Origin: JAHJDS01 sp964569795 | GTDB lineage: Bacteria; Desulfobacterota; Desulfarculia; Desulfarculales; JAHJDS01 | Assembly (NCBI GenBank): GCA_964569795.1 | Contig: CAZMVB010000015.1 | Location: forward strand, 38,756 to 102,755 | DNA length: 64,000 nt | Reading direction: 5' to 3' | Shown: piece after piece, positions 51,582 to 62,703 of the stretch | How the letters are laid out: every line of letters starts with the position of its first letter | How positions within the stretch are numbered: position 1 is the first letter of the stretch | Notes under the pieces: model-generated | Seen by the model: the letters and a program-made list of their open reading frames with translations, nothing else | Databases searched by the model: none | What the model was told of the DNA's origin: nothing | Translations under genes and position numbers: made by a program

Positions 51582-52466
51582 ATGAACCTGCGCTTCAAGC
51601 AACCGGTCCTGGACCTGCTCGACGGGGCGATCGACATCCACATCCACTCCGCCCCGGACGTCTATCCCCGCATCCAGAACGACGTCGAACTGGCCGAGCA
51701 GGCCCGCGAGATGGGGATGCGGGCCATCCTGATCAAGAACCACTTTTTCGAGACCGCCTCTCGGGCGGCCCTGGCCACCCAGGTGACCGGCTTCCCGGTC
51801 TTCGGCGGCATCGCCCTCAATCACTCGGTCGGGGGCCTCAATCCCCTGGCCGCGGGCCCGGCCCTCAGGCTGGGGGCCAAGACGGTCTGGTTGCCGACCC
51901 TGCACTCCCGGGACTTCGTGGCCAAGAAGAGCCACGTGGCCAACCTGGCCGGCGAGATCAAGGAGGGCCTGGAGGGGCTCTACGTCCTGGAGGAGGACGG
52001 CTCGGTCAAGGCCGAACTGGAGGCGGTGGTTGACCTGATCATCGAGCACGGTTCCTCCCTGGCCACCGGCCACGTCTCGATGCCCGAGGCCATGGCCGTG
52101 GTCGAGGCGGCCGCGGCCCGGGGCATGACCAAGATCGTGGTCACCCACCCCCTGGCCAGCTTTGTCAACTACTCGACCGGGGACATGAAGCGGATCCTGG
52201 ACCTGGGCGCCTCGTGGCTGGAGATGGTCTTTAACGACACCACCCGTCAGGTGGGCCATCCCATCACCCGCCAGGCCTTGATGAGCGGCATCAAGGCCAT
52301 CGGTCCCGAGCACTGCATCATGAGCACCGACTCGGGCCAGTGGCTCAACCCGGTGCCCAGCCAGCAGATGGGGATCTACATCCAGGACATGCTCGATTTC
52401 GGTTTCAGCCAAACCGAGGTACGGACCATGGTCCAGGACAACCCGGCCCGGATGCTGGGCCTTTGA
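51582..52466 (+). CDS. Metal-dependent hydrolase, amidohydrolase-like (DUF6282-like)
   Basis: 294 residues, TIM-barrel type. HIHSAPDVYPR gives the HxH pair near residue 20; further likely metal ligands are His in TGHVSM, His in VVTHPLAS, and Asp in MSTDSGQW. It would open a lactone, amide or similar bond. In a sugar-acid pathway a lactonase fits, but this is inference. It is tightly packed between the LarA-like and hydroxyacid dehydrogenase genes. Confidence 0.75.
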   Translation: MNLRFKQPVLDLLDGAIDIHIHSAPDVYPRIQNDVELAEQAREMGMRAILIKNHFFETASRAALATQVTGFPVFGGIALNHSVGGLNPLAAGPALRLGAKTVWLPTLHSRDFVAKKSHVANLAGEIKEGLEGLYVLEEDGSVKAELEAVVDLIIEHGSSLATGHVSMPEAMAVVEAAAARGMTKIVVTHPLASFVNYSTGDMKRILDLGASWLEMVFNDTTRQVGHPITRQALMSGIKAIGPEHCIMSTDSGQWLNPVPSQQMGIYIQDMLDFGFSQTEVRTMVQDNPARMLGL

Positions 52467-52480
52467 TCAGAGGACGCTCG

Positions 52481-53379
52481 ATGAATAAACAAGTCGGATT
52501 CATCGGCCTGGGGCAGATGGGCAAGTGGATGGCCCTCAACGTGGTCAAGGCCGGTTTCCAGATGACGGTTTACGATCTGGACCCCAGGGCCCTGTCCGTC
52601 CTGACCGAGGCCGGGGCCGGGTCGGCCGAATCCCCGTCCCGGATCGGCTCGAACGCGGACTGGGTCTTTTTGAGCCTGCCCAACACGGCGGTGGTCGAGG
52701 CGGTCGTCTTCGGCGAGAACGGCCTGGCGGAAGACCCCAAACCGGGCCTGGTGATCGTTGACTGCGGGACCACGGGCTACCTGCCGACCCTGGGCTTCGA
52801 GAAGCGGCTCAGGGAAAAAGGCGTCGTGTTCGTGGACGCGCCGGTGTCGGGCATGGAGGCCCGGGCCAGGGACGGCCAGTTGACGGTCATGGTCGGCGGG
52901 GACGAGGCGGTCTTCGACGACCTCCGGCCCGCCTTGGAGGCCATGGGTGACAGGGTGCTCCACCTGGGTCCGGTGGGCAGCGGCCAGTTGACCAAGCTGG
53001 TCAACCAGCTCCTGTTCGACATCTCCTGCGCCGCCATCGCCGAGATACTGCCCATGGCGGCCAAGCTCGGCCTGGACCCCGAAAAGGTGACCGAGGTGAT
53101 CACCTCGGGCACGGGCCGCAGTTTCGCCGCCGAGTTCTTCGCCCCCCTGGCCCTGGAGGGTATTTTCGACCGGGGGTATCCCCTCGAGGCGGCCTACAAG
53201 GACATCGTCAGCGCCTTCGAGATCTCGGCCGACCGGAAGATCCCCCTGCCCCTGACCCACGCCACGGCGACGACCTATCAGATGGCCCTGGCCGCGGGCT
53301 ACGGCCGCGAGGGCAAGGGGGCCATGATCAAGGTCTTCGAGGAACTGGTCGGTGCCAAATTCAGAAAGGCGGGCGGGCA

Positions 53380-53383
<4 letters not shown>
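52481..53383 (+). CDS. Beta-hydroxyacid dehydrogenase (3-hydroxyisobutyrate/tartronate semialdehyde reductase family)
   Basis: 300 residues. GFIGLGQMGKWMALNVVKAG (NAD(P) site, GxGxMG), DAPVSGMEARARDGQLTVMVGG with the family Ser-Gly, and the catalytic Lys in GQLTKLVNQL. It interconverts a 3-hydroxyacid and a semialdehyde. Family members include tartronate semialdehyde reductase and 2-(hydroxymethyl)glutarate dehydrogenase, so substrate is open. Stop overlaps the next ATG by four bases. Confidence 0.9.
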
Positions 53384-55032
<1,649 letters not shown>

Positions 55033-55110
55033 AGCGGCGGTCCAAGTCAGGAGAGCGCATGATCGCCTTGACGTCCACAGTCATTTCCCAATCAAAGGAG
55101 GGGAAGAGTC

Positions 55111-55962
55111 ATGTCTGAAGGGGGTTTTTTCACGGCGTCCAGCCCCCAAGAGGCGTGTGGTTTGCTGGCTCAGTACGGCAAAAGCGCCCGTCTCCTGGCC
55201 GGGGGCACGGATCTGATGGTCGCGGTCAACCGGCGGCAGTTCAAGCCCGAGGTGTTGATCTACCTGGGCGACTGCGGACTGGACGGCGTCAGGGAGGAAG
55301 AGGCGGGCCTGGTCATCGGGGCGGTGACCACCTTCACTTCGATCCTGGAGTCCGATCTGGTCCGAAAACGGACGCCGCTGCTGGCCGAGGTGGTGGCGCA
55401 CATCGCCTCGCCGGCCGTCAGGAACGCCGGCACCATCGGCGGCAACCTGGCCAACGCCTCGCCGGCGGCCGATTCGGCCACGGCCCTGCTGGCCCTGGGG
55501 GCGACCCTGCGGTTGGCCCACCAGGACCGCCAGAGCGAGACACCGGTGGCCGAGTTCTTCACCGGCCCGGGTGAAACGATCCTCACCGAGGGCGAGATGA
55601 TCACCGAGATCGTCGTGCCGTTCCAGGCGCCCGAGGCGGGCTGGGCCTATCGCAAGCTGGGCAAGCGCAAGGCCCAGACCCTGTCGGTGGTCTCCGCGGC
55701 CGTTTACTGCCCCTTGAAAAAGGGCCGGGTCAAGGGCTGCCGCATCGCCCTGGGAGCGGTGGCCCCGACGCCGATCCTGGCGACCAAGGCGGCCGACCTG
55801 CTCGAGGGCCAGGCCTTAAGCGAATCCTTGATCGTCGAGGCGGCCCGGGCGGCGGCCGAGGCCACCGCGCCCATCGACGACACCCGGGGCACGGCCTGGT
55901 ATCGCCGGCGGGCGACCGAGGCCGTGGTCAAGGAACTGCTCGGCTCGATCGCCGGCGGATAA
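55111..55962 (+). CDS. Molybdenum hydroxylase FAD subunit (NdhF/CoxM-like)
   Basis: 283 residues. LLAGGTDLMVAVNRR near 28 and SPAVRNAGTIGGNLANASPAAD near 105 bind FAD. No extra [4Fe-4S] insert, unlike the FAD subunit at 32855. It heads a four-gene set (FAD, iron-sulfur, two molybdenum parts) whose order is that of the nicotinate dehydrogenase genes ndhF-S-L-M as I recall from Eubacterium barkeri. Strong AGGAGGGG ribosome site. Confidence 0.9.
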   Translation: MSEGGFFTASSPQEACGLLAQYGKSARLLAGGTDLMVAVNRRQFKPEVLIYLGDCGLDGVREEEAGLVIGAVTTFTSILESDLVRKRTPLLAEVVAHIASPAVRNAGTIGGNLANASPAADSATALLALGATLRLAHQDRQSETPVAEFFTGPGETILTEGEMITEIVVPFQAPEAGWAYRKLGKRKAQTLSVVSAAVYCPLKKGRVKGCRIALGAVAPTPILATKAADLLEGQALSESLIVEAARAAAEATAPIDDTRGTAWYRRRATEAVVKELLGSIAGG

Positions 55963-55974
55963 GGGGGTGAGGCG

Positions 55975-56445
55975 ATGTACAAACTCGAATTGACGGTCAA
56001 CGGCCAGGCCCGAGAGGTGTTGGTGGATCTGAAGACCACCCTTCTCGAGGTCCTGCGCGACGAACTCCAGATCACCAGCCCCAAGGCCGGCTGCAACTCC
56101 GGCGACTGCGGCACCTGTTCGGTCCTCTTGGACGGCCGGCTGGTCCGGTCCTGCATCACCAACGCGTTCAGCGCCGCCGGCAAGGAGGTCTTGACCCTGG
56201 AAGGACTGGCCCGTCCCGGCCAGTTGCATCCCCTCCAGACCGCCTTCCACGAGCATTACGGCGCTCAGTGCGGTTTCTGCACGCCGGGGATGATTCTGGC
56301 CTCCAAGGCCCTGCTGGACCAAAACCCGAAGCCCAGCCGGGACCAGGTCAAGGAGGCCCTGTCCGGAAATCTGTGCCGCTGCACGGGCTACGTCAAGATC
56401 ATCGACTCGGTCCTGGCGGCGGCCGATGAACTGGCCAAGGGTTAA
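55975..56445 (+). CDS. Molybdenum hydroxylase [2Fe-2S] subunit (NdhS/CoxS-like)
   Basis: 156 residues. First cluster: AGCNSGDCGTCSVLLDG with a later Cys in RSCITN; second: CGFCTPGM and NLCRCTGY. Standard length, with no zinc finger, unlike the paralogue at 29847. Carries electrons from the molybdenum site to FAD. Confidence 0.93.
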   Translation: MYKLELTVNGQAREVLVDLKTTLLEVLRDELQITSPKAGCNSGDCGTCSVLLDGRLVRSCITNAFSAAGKEVLTLEGLARPGQLHPLQTAFHEHYGAQCGFCTPGMILASKALLDQNPKPSRDQVKEALSGNLCRCTGYVKIIDSVLAAADELAKG

Positions 56446-56456
56446 GGGGGTTAAAA

Positions 56457-57821
56457 ATGGAATTGAAAGTCGTAGGCCAAAGAAAGAAACGCTACGACGG
56501 CATGGCCCACGTCACCGGCGAGACGCGGTTCGTGGACGACTTTTATGTCCCCGGGACCCTCAGGATCAAGGCCCTGCGCAGTCCGGTATCCAGGGCCAGG
56601 ATCCTCGGCCTGGACACCAAGGCCGCCGAGGCCGTGGCCGGCGTGGCCGGGGTGATCACCGCGGCCGACGTGCCCTGCAACGCCTTCGGCCTGGTGCCGG
56701 ACCAGCCGGTCCTGGCGGCCGAGGACGTCAGGTACAAGGGCCAGCCCGTCGCCGCCGTGGCCGCCGTGGATGATGACACGGCCCTCGAGGCCGTGGACAA
56801 GATCAAGCTCGACCTGGAGGAGCAGCCGGCCGTCTTTGACCCGCTGGAGGCCCTCAAGGACGGGGCGCCCCAGGTGCGGCCCGAGGGCAACGTCTTCATG
56901 TACGGGGACCGGCCCTTTCGGCAGATCGTCTTCGGCGACATGGAGAAGGGGATGGCCGAGGCCGACGAGGTGATCGAGGGCCAGTACCTTCATCCCTCGC
57001 TCAAGCACGGGCAGCTGGAGCCTCACGTCTCGCTGGCCGTGCCCGAGGCCAACGGCAAGCTGACCATCCATACCGTCAGCCAGGCCCTGTATTTTCACCT
57101 GGGCATGATCTGCGGCATCCTGCAGATGGACCCGGGCGACGTCAGGTGCCAGCAATGGGCGGCCCGCACGGGCAGCGCCTGGAGGCACAACGCCGGTTAC
57201 AGCGACATCAACTACGTCGGCGGCACGGTCGGCGGGGCCTTCGGCTCCAAGAACGACATCCACGCCGACCACGTCGCGGCCCTGCTGGCCCTGAAGACGG
57301 GCCGGCCCTGCAAGTGGCGCTGGACCCGCGAGGAGGACCTGCTCTACTCGACCTTCCGGGGCGCCTGGCACATCACCATCAAGGACGGCGTCAAAAAGGA
57401 CGGGCGGATCGTCGCCCGCCGGGTCACGTCCATCCGGGACGCCGGGGCCTACACCTCGCTGAATTCCTACGTGGTGGACAAGCACTGCTTCCTGGCCACC
57501 GGGGCCTATTTCGTGCCCAACGTCTATGTCCAGGGGTACTGCGTTTACACCAACAAACCGCCGGCCAGTTCCATGCGCGGCTTCGGGGTGACCCCGGCCG
57601 CCTTTGCCACCGAGGTCCAGATGGACCGGATCGCCGCTCAGCTGGGCCTCAGCCCCTGGGAGGTGCGTTTCATCAACGCTTACCGCAAGGGCGATCAGAC
57701 CGCCACCCGGCGGACGCTCAACAGCGTGGCCCTGATCGAGGTCATGAAGGAACTGGCCGCCCAGGCGGGAGTGGACCTGCCCAAAAACCTCAAGGCCATG
57801 TCTTCGGAGACAAGGGGGTAG
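56457..57821 (+). CDS. Molybdenum hydroxylase, N-terminal half subunit (NdhL-like)
   Basis: 454 residues covering the first part of the molybdopterin subunit: KRYDGMAHVTGETRFVDDF, EDVRYKGQPVAAVAAVD, VGGTVGGAFGSKNDIHADH, and SSMRGFGVTPAAFATEVQMD. It stops at TAG (57819-57821), where single-chain homologues continue. The second half is a separate gene five bases on with its own ribosome site, as in nicotinate dehydrogenase. Substrate candidates: an aldehyde (as in archaeal glyceraldehyde oxidoreductase) or an N-heterocycle. Confidence 0.88.
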   Translation: MELKVVGQRKKRYDGMAHVTGETRFVDDFYVPGTLRIKALRSPVSRARILGLDTKAAEAVAGVAGVITAADVPCNAFGLVPDQPVLAAEDVRYKGQPVAAVAAVDDDTALEAVDKIKLDLEEQPAVFDPLEALKDGAPQVRPEGNVFMYGDRPFRQIVFGDMEKGMAEADEVIEGQYLHPSLKHGQLEPHVSLAVPEANGKLTIHTVSQALYFHLGMICGILQMDPGDVRCQQWAARTGSAWRHNAGYSDINYVGGTVGGAFGSKNDIHADHVAALLALKTGRPCKWRWTREEDLLYSTFRGAWHITIKDGVKKDGRIVARRVTSIRDAGAYTSLNSYVVDKHCFLATGAYFVPNVYVQGYCVYTNKPPASSMRGFGVTPAAFATEVQMDRIAAQLGLSPWEVRFINAYRKGDQTATRRTLNSVALIEVMKELAAQAGVDLPKNLKAMSSETRG

Positions 57822-57826
57822 GCATC

Positions 57827-58819
57827 ATGAAAAAGAGAGGCATAGGCATCGCCGGCACTCTGTATCCGACCGGGATGAGCGGCGGCGGTGATTCCAGCCA
57901 GGCCCTGGTCAAGGTCCAACCCGACGGCACCGCGGTGCTGACGGTGGGCTCCTGCGACCTGGGCCAGGGCGCCAAGACGGTCCTGGCCCAGATGGCGGCC
58001 GAGGTCCTGGGCATCGATTACGAGCAGGTCAAGGTGGTCAACGCCGCCACTGACAACTGCCCGCTCAGCTTCGGGTCGTTCGCCAGCCGGGTGACCTACG
58101 TTGACGGCAACGCCGTGGTCCTGGCCGCGGAAAACGCCCGGGACATCCTGTTCGACGTGGCGGCCGGGATGCTGGAGGCGGCCAAGGCCGATCTGGTCGC
58201 GGCCGACGGCAAGATCTTCCCCAAGGGTTCCCCGGACAAGGGCCTGTCCATCGGCGAGGTGGCCGGGGCGGGGACCTTCGGCTTTCGCAAGCTCATCGTC
58301 GGGCTGGGCCACTACATGCGGGACCCTTCGGCCCCGGACCCGGAAACCGGCGAGGCCGATCCGTTCTGCACCGTGGCCTGGGCGGCCTGTTTGGCCGAGG
58401 TGGAAGTGGACACCGACACCGGCGAGGTGACGGTCCTCAGGATGGTCAGTTCCTACGACGTGGGCCGGTCGATCAACCCGATGCTGACCGAAGGACAGAT
58501 CCAGGGCGGGGCCGGCATGGGAGTGGGGGCGGCCCTCAGCGAGCAGTTGCATCCGGCCTATCCCAGCCTGGACTTCATGCCGAGCAACCTGGGTGATTAC
58601 GCCATCCCGACCACCATGGACGTGCCGGACCTCAAGGCGGTCATTTACGAATGTCCGTCCACCAGCGGCCCCTTCGGTGCCAAGGGCATCGGCGAGATGA
58701 CGGCCAACGTGCCGGCTCCGGCCATCATCAACGCCATTCATGACGCCGTGGGGGTCTGGATCACCGAGTTGCCGGCCAATCCGGAGGCGATCCTGCGCGC
58801 CTTGGAGGCCCAGGCCTGA
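57827..58819 (+). CDS. Molybdenum hydroxylase, C-terminal half subunit (NdhM-like)
   Basis: 330 residues. Starts MKKRGIGIAG behind AAGGGGG and contains SCDLGQGAKTVLAQMAAEVLGI (cofactor-contact GQG) and the active-site GPFGAKGIGEMT with catalytic Glu, plus SYDVGRSINPMLTEGQIQGG. It lies in another frame than the preceding half, so the enzyme is split rather than interrupted by a stop codon alone. Size and break point match the medium subunit of nicotinate dehydrogenase. Confidence 0.88.
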   Translation: MKKRGIGIAGTLYPTGMSGGGDSSQALVKVQPDGTAVLTVGSCDLGQGAKTVLAQMAAEVLGIDYEQVKVVNAATDNCPLSFGSFASRVTYVDGNAVVLAAENARDILFDVAAGMLEAAKADLVAADGKIFPKGSPDKGLSIGEVAGAGTFGFRKLIVGLGHYMRDPSAPDPETGEADPFCTVAWAACLAEVEVDTDTGEVTVLRMVSSYDVGRSINPMLTEGQIQGGAGMGVGAALSEQLHPAYPSLDFMPSNLGDYAIPTTMDVPDLKAVIYECPSTSGPFGAKGIGEMTANVPAPAIINAIHDAVGVWITELPANPEAILRALEAQA

Positions 58820-58945
58820 GGTGATGAGGGGGAACTGCCCCCGAGGTTAGCGCCCGCCTGGATCATTTCCGAGCGGGCGCTACCGTGAAATCAGCCGGCG
58901 GTTCGCCCCTTCCCTCATTGCCTGCCGCCGACGGGAGAGACGGTG

Positions 58946-59728
58946 ATGGACAGAGCCCAGGCCCAAGAGGCCGCCCGAGGATTGATGGCCGCCGCCCTGG
59001 AGGTGAGGCCCCTGGAACCGCTGCGGCTGACCTTTCCCGATGCGACCCTGGCGGACGCCTACTCCGTCCAGATGATCCTGGTTGAGGCCTACACCGCCCA
59101 GGGCCGGAAACCGGTGGGGAAGAAGGTGGGGCTGACCAACCAGGCCGGCCAGGACGCCTTTGGCGCGGCCGAGCCGGCCCTGGGCCACCTGTTCGCGGAC
59201 ATGGCCGTGCCCCACGGCGGCGGCGGCGATTCGGCCCGGTTCTATCTCCCCCGGGTGGAAGGCGAGCTGGCCTTTGTCCTGGGGTGCGACCTGGCCGGTC
59301 CGGGCGTCACCGCCCTGGACGTGCTCAGGGCCACCGAAGGGGTCATGCCCGCCATCGAGATCATGGACACCCGGATTACGGACTGGCAGGTCAAGGTCAT
59401 CGACCTGGTGGCGGACAACTGCTCGGCGGCGGCCTATGTCCTGGGCTCGGAACTGGTGCCCCTGACCGGTTTCGACCCGGCCCGCCTCGGATTCGTGATG
59501 CTCAAGAACGGACGCGTGGCCTCGACCGGGGCCGGGGCCAACGTCCTGGGCAGCCCCCTGCAGTCCATGGTCTGGCTGGCCAACAAGCTGGGCGAGCTCG
59601 GCCTGTCCTTGAGGGCGGGCGAGGTGGTGCTGACCGGCGCCGCCGCGCCGCCGCTCCCGGTCGGCAAGGGGGACGTCATTCAACTGGCCGTCGATCGCGT
59701 CGGTGAGGTGGGCTGCTATTTCGAGTGA
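58946..59728 (+). CDS. 2-oxopent-4-enoate hydratase/FAH-superfamily protein (MhpD-like)
   Basis: 260 residues. Metal-site pattern RVEGELAFVLG and GVMPAIEIMDTRI, VGKKVGLTNQAGQ near 58, and LTGAAAPPLPVGKGDVI at the C-terminus identify the MhpD/DmpE-type family. Members hydrate 2-oxoalkenoates or decarboxylate oxalocrotonate; the wider superfamily includes 2-keto-3-deoxy-sugar-acid dehydratases that form 2-oxoglutarate semialdehyde. With IlvD/Edd upstream and KorDABC downstream the latter type of reaction is attractive but not proven. ATG at 58946 preferred over GTG at 58943. Confidence 0.85.
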   Translation: MDRAQAQEAARGLMAAALEVRPLEPLRLTFPDATLADAYSVQMILVEAYTAQGRKPVGKKVGLTNQAGQDAFGAAEPALGHLFADMAVPHGGGGDSARFYLPRVEGELAFVLGCDLAGPGVTALDVLRATEGVMPAIEIMDTRITDWQVKVIDLVADNCSAAAYVLGSELVPLTGFDPARLGFVMLKNGRVASTGAGANVLGSPLQSMVWLANKLGELGLSLRAGEVVLTGAAAPPLPVGKGDVIQLAVDRVGEVGCYFE

Positions 59729-59776
59729 CCGGCCCCTCCGGGTTCGAGGGGCCGCCTGAACATTGACCAGAAGTGG

Positions 59777-60124
59777 ATGCACGTCGTGAACGAGTCCCGA
59801 ATCCCCCCGCCCGACCATGAGGCTGCGGTATTGAGTTTTTTCCCGCAGTGGTGCAAGCGGTGCGGGAACTGCGTCGAGTTCTGCCCCCGGGGGGCCCTGG
59901 CCAGTGACGACCAAAACCGTCCCTTTCTGGCCCGGCCCGGACGGTGTACCCGCTGCGGGCTCTGCCAGTTGCTGTGTCCGGACTTCGCCGTCTGCCTGGC
60001 CGAGGAGGGGCGGCCGCCGGCGGCCTATCTCGACACACCTCACTCGCAACGGGCGGAGGCCAGGCGTTACGGCCCGGAGCGCCTGGCGTCCGCGCCGGAG
60101 AACGGCCGTGACCGCCAGACCTAA
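59777..60124 (+). CDS. korD: 2-oxoglutarate-type ferredoxin oxidoreductase delta (ferredoxin) subunit
   Basis: 115 residues with two [4Fe-4S] motifs, CKRCGNCVEFCP and CTRCGLCQLLCP, in about 70 residues; the polar C-terminal 40 residues look non-conserved. It overlaps korA by 17 bases in another frame. Electron outlet of the KorABCD enzyme. Confidence 0.9.
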   Translation: MHVVNESRIPPPDHEAAVLSFFPQWCKRCGNCVEFCPRGALASDDQNRPFLARPGRCTRCGLCQLLCPDFAVCLAEEGRPPAAYLDTPHSQRAEARRYGPERLASAPENGRDRQT

Positions 60125-61253
60125 GACCAGACCCCGACTGTTGCAGGGGAACGAGGCCATCGCCCGGGGGGCCCTGGCCGCGGGATGCGATTTCTTCGCC
60201 GGTTACCCCATCACCCCGGCCAGCGAGATCACCGAGATCATGAGCTTCGAACTGCCGGCCCGGGGCCGTCCCTTCATCCAGATGGAGGACGAAATCGCCT
60301 CGCTGGGCGCCTGCCTCGGAGCGTCTTTGGCCGGGGCCCGGGCCATGACCGCCACCAGCGGACCCGGCTTTTCCCTGATGCAGGAAAACCTGGGCTACGG
60401 CATCATCACCGAGACGCCGGTGGTCGTGGTCAACGTCCAGCGGGCCGGGCCGTCCACCGGCATGCCGACCAACGTCGCCCAGGGCGACGTCCAGCAGGCC
60501 CGGTGGGGAACCCACGGCGACCACCCGGCCATCGTCCTCTGTCCGTCGTCGGTGGCCGAGTGCTTTGAATTGACGATCAAGGCCTTTGATTTTTCCGAGC
60601 GGTTCCGGACGCCGGTCATCCTGCTGGGCGACGAACTGGTAGCCCACATGCGCGAGACGGTTCGGCTGCCCGACGAGGACGCGGTGAAGGTGACCGCCCG
60701 CCGGAGGCCCGACGTGCCGCCGGAATGGTACCATCCCTACAAGACCGACGGCTCGCTGGTCCCTGACCTGGCCGACCTGGGGCGGGGCTACCGGTATCAC
60801 GTCACCGGCCTGGTCCACGACGAGAAGGGCTTCCCCACCCGCCGCCCGGACGAGGCCGGTCCCTTTTACGACCGGTTGTTTCAAAAGGTCGCCCGCCACT
60901 TCGACGAACTCCAGCTGGTCGAAAGGACCGGGCTGGACGACGCCCGGAAGGTCATCATCGCCTACGGCTGCGTCAGCCGCAGCGCCAAGGCGGCGGTCAG
61001 GCTGGGCCGAGAAAAGGGCCTCAAGGTGGGCCTGCTGTCCCTCAAGACCCTGTGGCCCTTCCCCCGCGGGGAGGTCGAGCGCGCCCTGGCGGGACGGCGG
61101 GCGGCCCTGGTGCCCGAACTCAACATGGGGCAGATCAGCCGCGAGGTGAAGCGAGTCAACGACGGCCGGACAAAGGTGGTCCGGTACGGCAAAACGGACG
61201 GGACCATGATCACGCCCGACGAGATCCTGGCCCGGTTGAGGGAGCTGCCCTGA
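60108..61253 (+). CDS. korA: 2-oxoglutarate-type ferredoxin oxidoreductase alpha subunit
   Basis: 381 residues from a GTG within korD. Features LQGNEAIARGALAAGCDFFAGYPITPASEI, MEDEIASLGACLGASLAGARAMTATSGPGFSLM and NVQRAGPSTGMPTNVAQGDVQ mark the 2-oxoglutarate/2-oxoacid KorA branch, unlike the PorA-type gene at 24109. C-terminal YGCVSRSAKAAVRLGREKGLKVGLL belongs to the transketolase-like domain. Converts 2-oxoacid plus CoA to acyl-CoA, probably 2-oxoglutarate to succinyl-CoA. Confidence 0.92.
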   Translation: MTARPKTRPRLLQGNEAIARGALAAGCDFFAGYPITPASEITEIMSFELPARGRPFIQMEDEIASLGACLGASLAGARAMTATSGPGFSLMQENLGYGIITETPVVVVNVQRAGPSTGMPTNVAQGDVQQARWGTHGDHPAIVLCPSSVAECFELTIKAFDFSERFRTPVILLGDELVAHMRETVRLPDEDAVKVTARRRPDVPPEWYHPYKTDGSLVPDLADLGRGYRYHVTGLVHDEKGFPTRRPDEAGPFYDRLFQKVARHFDELQLVERTGLDDARKVIIAYGCVSRSAKAAVRLGREKGLKVGLLSLKTLWPFPRGEVERALAGRRAALVPELNMGQISREVKRVNDGRTKVVRYGKTDGTMITPDEILARLRELP

Positions 61254-62101
61254 TGCCCCGCCTGCCATACAGCGTGGTTTACGACTGGCTGCGCCACGAC
61301 AAGAAGTTTCCCCACGTCTGGTGCCCGGGCTGCGGCCTGGGGATCCTGCTGGGCTCCATGGTCCGGGCCCTGGCCGCCTCGGGCCTGACCAAGGACGAGG
61401 TGGTGCTCGTCAGCGGCATCGGGTGCTCGGGAAGGCTGCCGGTTTACGTGGACACCGGCGGGGTTCACACCACCCACGGCCGGGCCTTGACCTTTGCCAC
61501 GGGCCTCAAGCTGTTCAAGCCCGATTTGACCGCGATCGTGGTCATGGGCGACGGCGACGCCACGGCCATCGGCGGCAATCACCTGATCCACGCCGCCAGA
61601 CGCAATCTCGACCTGACGGCCGTCATCGTCAACAACCAGACCTATGGCATGACCGGCGGCCAGGTCAGTCCGACCACGCCCATCGGCGCCAGGGGTTCGA
61701 CGGCCCGGTACGGTCACATCGAGCCGGCCTTTGACATCTGCCGATTGTCGGCCACGGCCGGGGCGGCCTTTGTGGCCCGCGGCACCGTCTTCCACGTCAC
61801 CAAGCTGGACAAGCTTGTCTTGCGGGCGATCACCCATCCCGGCTTCGGCGTGGTCGAGGTCCTCAGCCCCTGTCACACCAACTTCGGTCGCCAGAACAAG
61901 CTGGGCTCCCAGGTGGACATGCTTCGGGACATGAGGAAACGGGCCGTCCGCATCGAACGCTGGGAAAAAATGGATACCGAGGAGAGGGAGGGCTTGATTC
62001 CCATCGGCGTCTGGGTGGACCGGGACCGGCCGCGCTATCTGGAATCCTACGCCCAGGTCTGCTCCCGGGCCCAGAGCCTGAGACGCGAGGCGACCTCATG
62101 A
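61253..62101 (+). CDS. korB: 2-oxoglutarate-type ferredoxin oxidoreductase beta subunit
   Basis: 282 residues, ATG sharing one base with the korA stop. WCPGCGLGILLGSM and SGIGCSGRLP hold cluster Cys; GDGDATAIGGNHLIHAARRN and NNQTYGMTGGQVSPTTP bind thiamine diphosphate; SPCHTNFG supplies the last Cys. Typical KorB. Confidence 0.93.
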   Translation: MPRLPYSVVYDWLRHDKKFPHVWCPGCGLGILLGSMVRALAASGLTKDEVVLVSGIGCSGRLPVYVDTGGVHTTHGRALTFATGLKLFKPDLTAIVVMGDGDATAIGGNHLIHAARRNLDLTAVIVNNQTYGMTGGQVSPTTPIGARGSTARYGHIEPAFDICRLSATAGAAFVARGTVFHVTKLDKLVLRAITHPGFGVVEVLSPCHTNFGRQNKLGSQVDMLRDMRKRAVRIERWEKMDTEEREGLIPIGVWVDRDRPRYLESYAQVCSRAQSLRREATS

Positions 62102-62703
62102 AACCCAAAAGCCCCCTGCCCGGCCCCAGGGTCGAAATCCGGCTGGCCGGCTCCGGCGGCCAGGGGCTGATCCTGGCCGGGCTTATCCTGGCCGAGGCGG
62201 CCGGCCTGTATGAGGGCAGGCAGGCGGCCATGGTCCAGTCCTATGGGCCCGAGGCCAGGGGCGGCGCCAGCAAGGCGGAAGTGATCCTGAGTGATCAGGC
62301 CATCGACTATCCCCTGTGCACCCGGGTCGATCTTCTGCTGGCCCTGACCCAGGAAGCGGCCGACGCCTATCAGGACGATCTCGCTCCCGGGGCCTGGGTC
62401 ATCGTTGACGCCGACCGGGTGGCCCATCCGCCCGGGGAGCGGGCCGTGGCCGTACCGTTCACCACCGTGGCCCGGGAAAAACTGAACCGGGAAATGGTGG
62501 CCAACGTGGTCGCCCTGGGGTTTATCAGCGCCCACACCGGCCTGGTGGGCCGGCGGGCCATTGAAAGGGCCCTGCTCGAGCGGGTACCGGCCGGGTCTGA
62601 GGAACTGAACAGGCGGGCCCTGAACCTCGGGGCCCGCCTGGCCAACAGCTACCCCGGCCGGGCGCCGGCCGTCACCGAGCGGCCGACCGCCGCGGATTTG
62701 TAG
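62098..62703 (+). CDS. korC: 2-oxoglutarate-type ferredoxin oxidoreductase gamma subunit
   Basis: 201 residues, ATG overlapping the korB stop. IRLAGSGGQGLILAGLILAEAA near the N-terminus and QSYGPEARGGASKAEVILSD are the family marks, ending with an Ala/Arg-rich tail. Last gene of the third cluster; the sequence after it is non-coding for nearly 1 kb. Confidence 0.92.
   Translation: MKPKSPLPGPRVEIRLAGSGGQGLILAGLILAEAAGLYEGRQAAMVQSYGPEARGGASKAEVILSDQAIDYPLCTRVDLLLALTQEAADAYQDDLAPGAWVIVDADRVAHPPGERAVAVPFTTVAREKLNREMVANVVALGFISAHTGLVGRRAIERALLERVPAGSEELNRRALNLGARLANSYPGRAPAVTERPTAADL

Noticed and set aside
56457..58819. Frameshift or pseudogene in the molybdenum hydroxylase large subunit
   Set aside because: The second half has its own ribosome site and ATG five bases after the stop, and two-part molybdenum subunits are known from nicotinate dehydrogenase.
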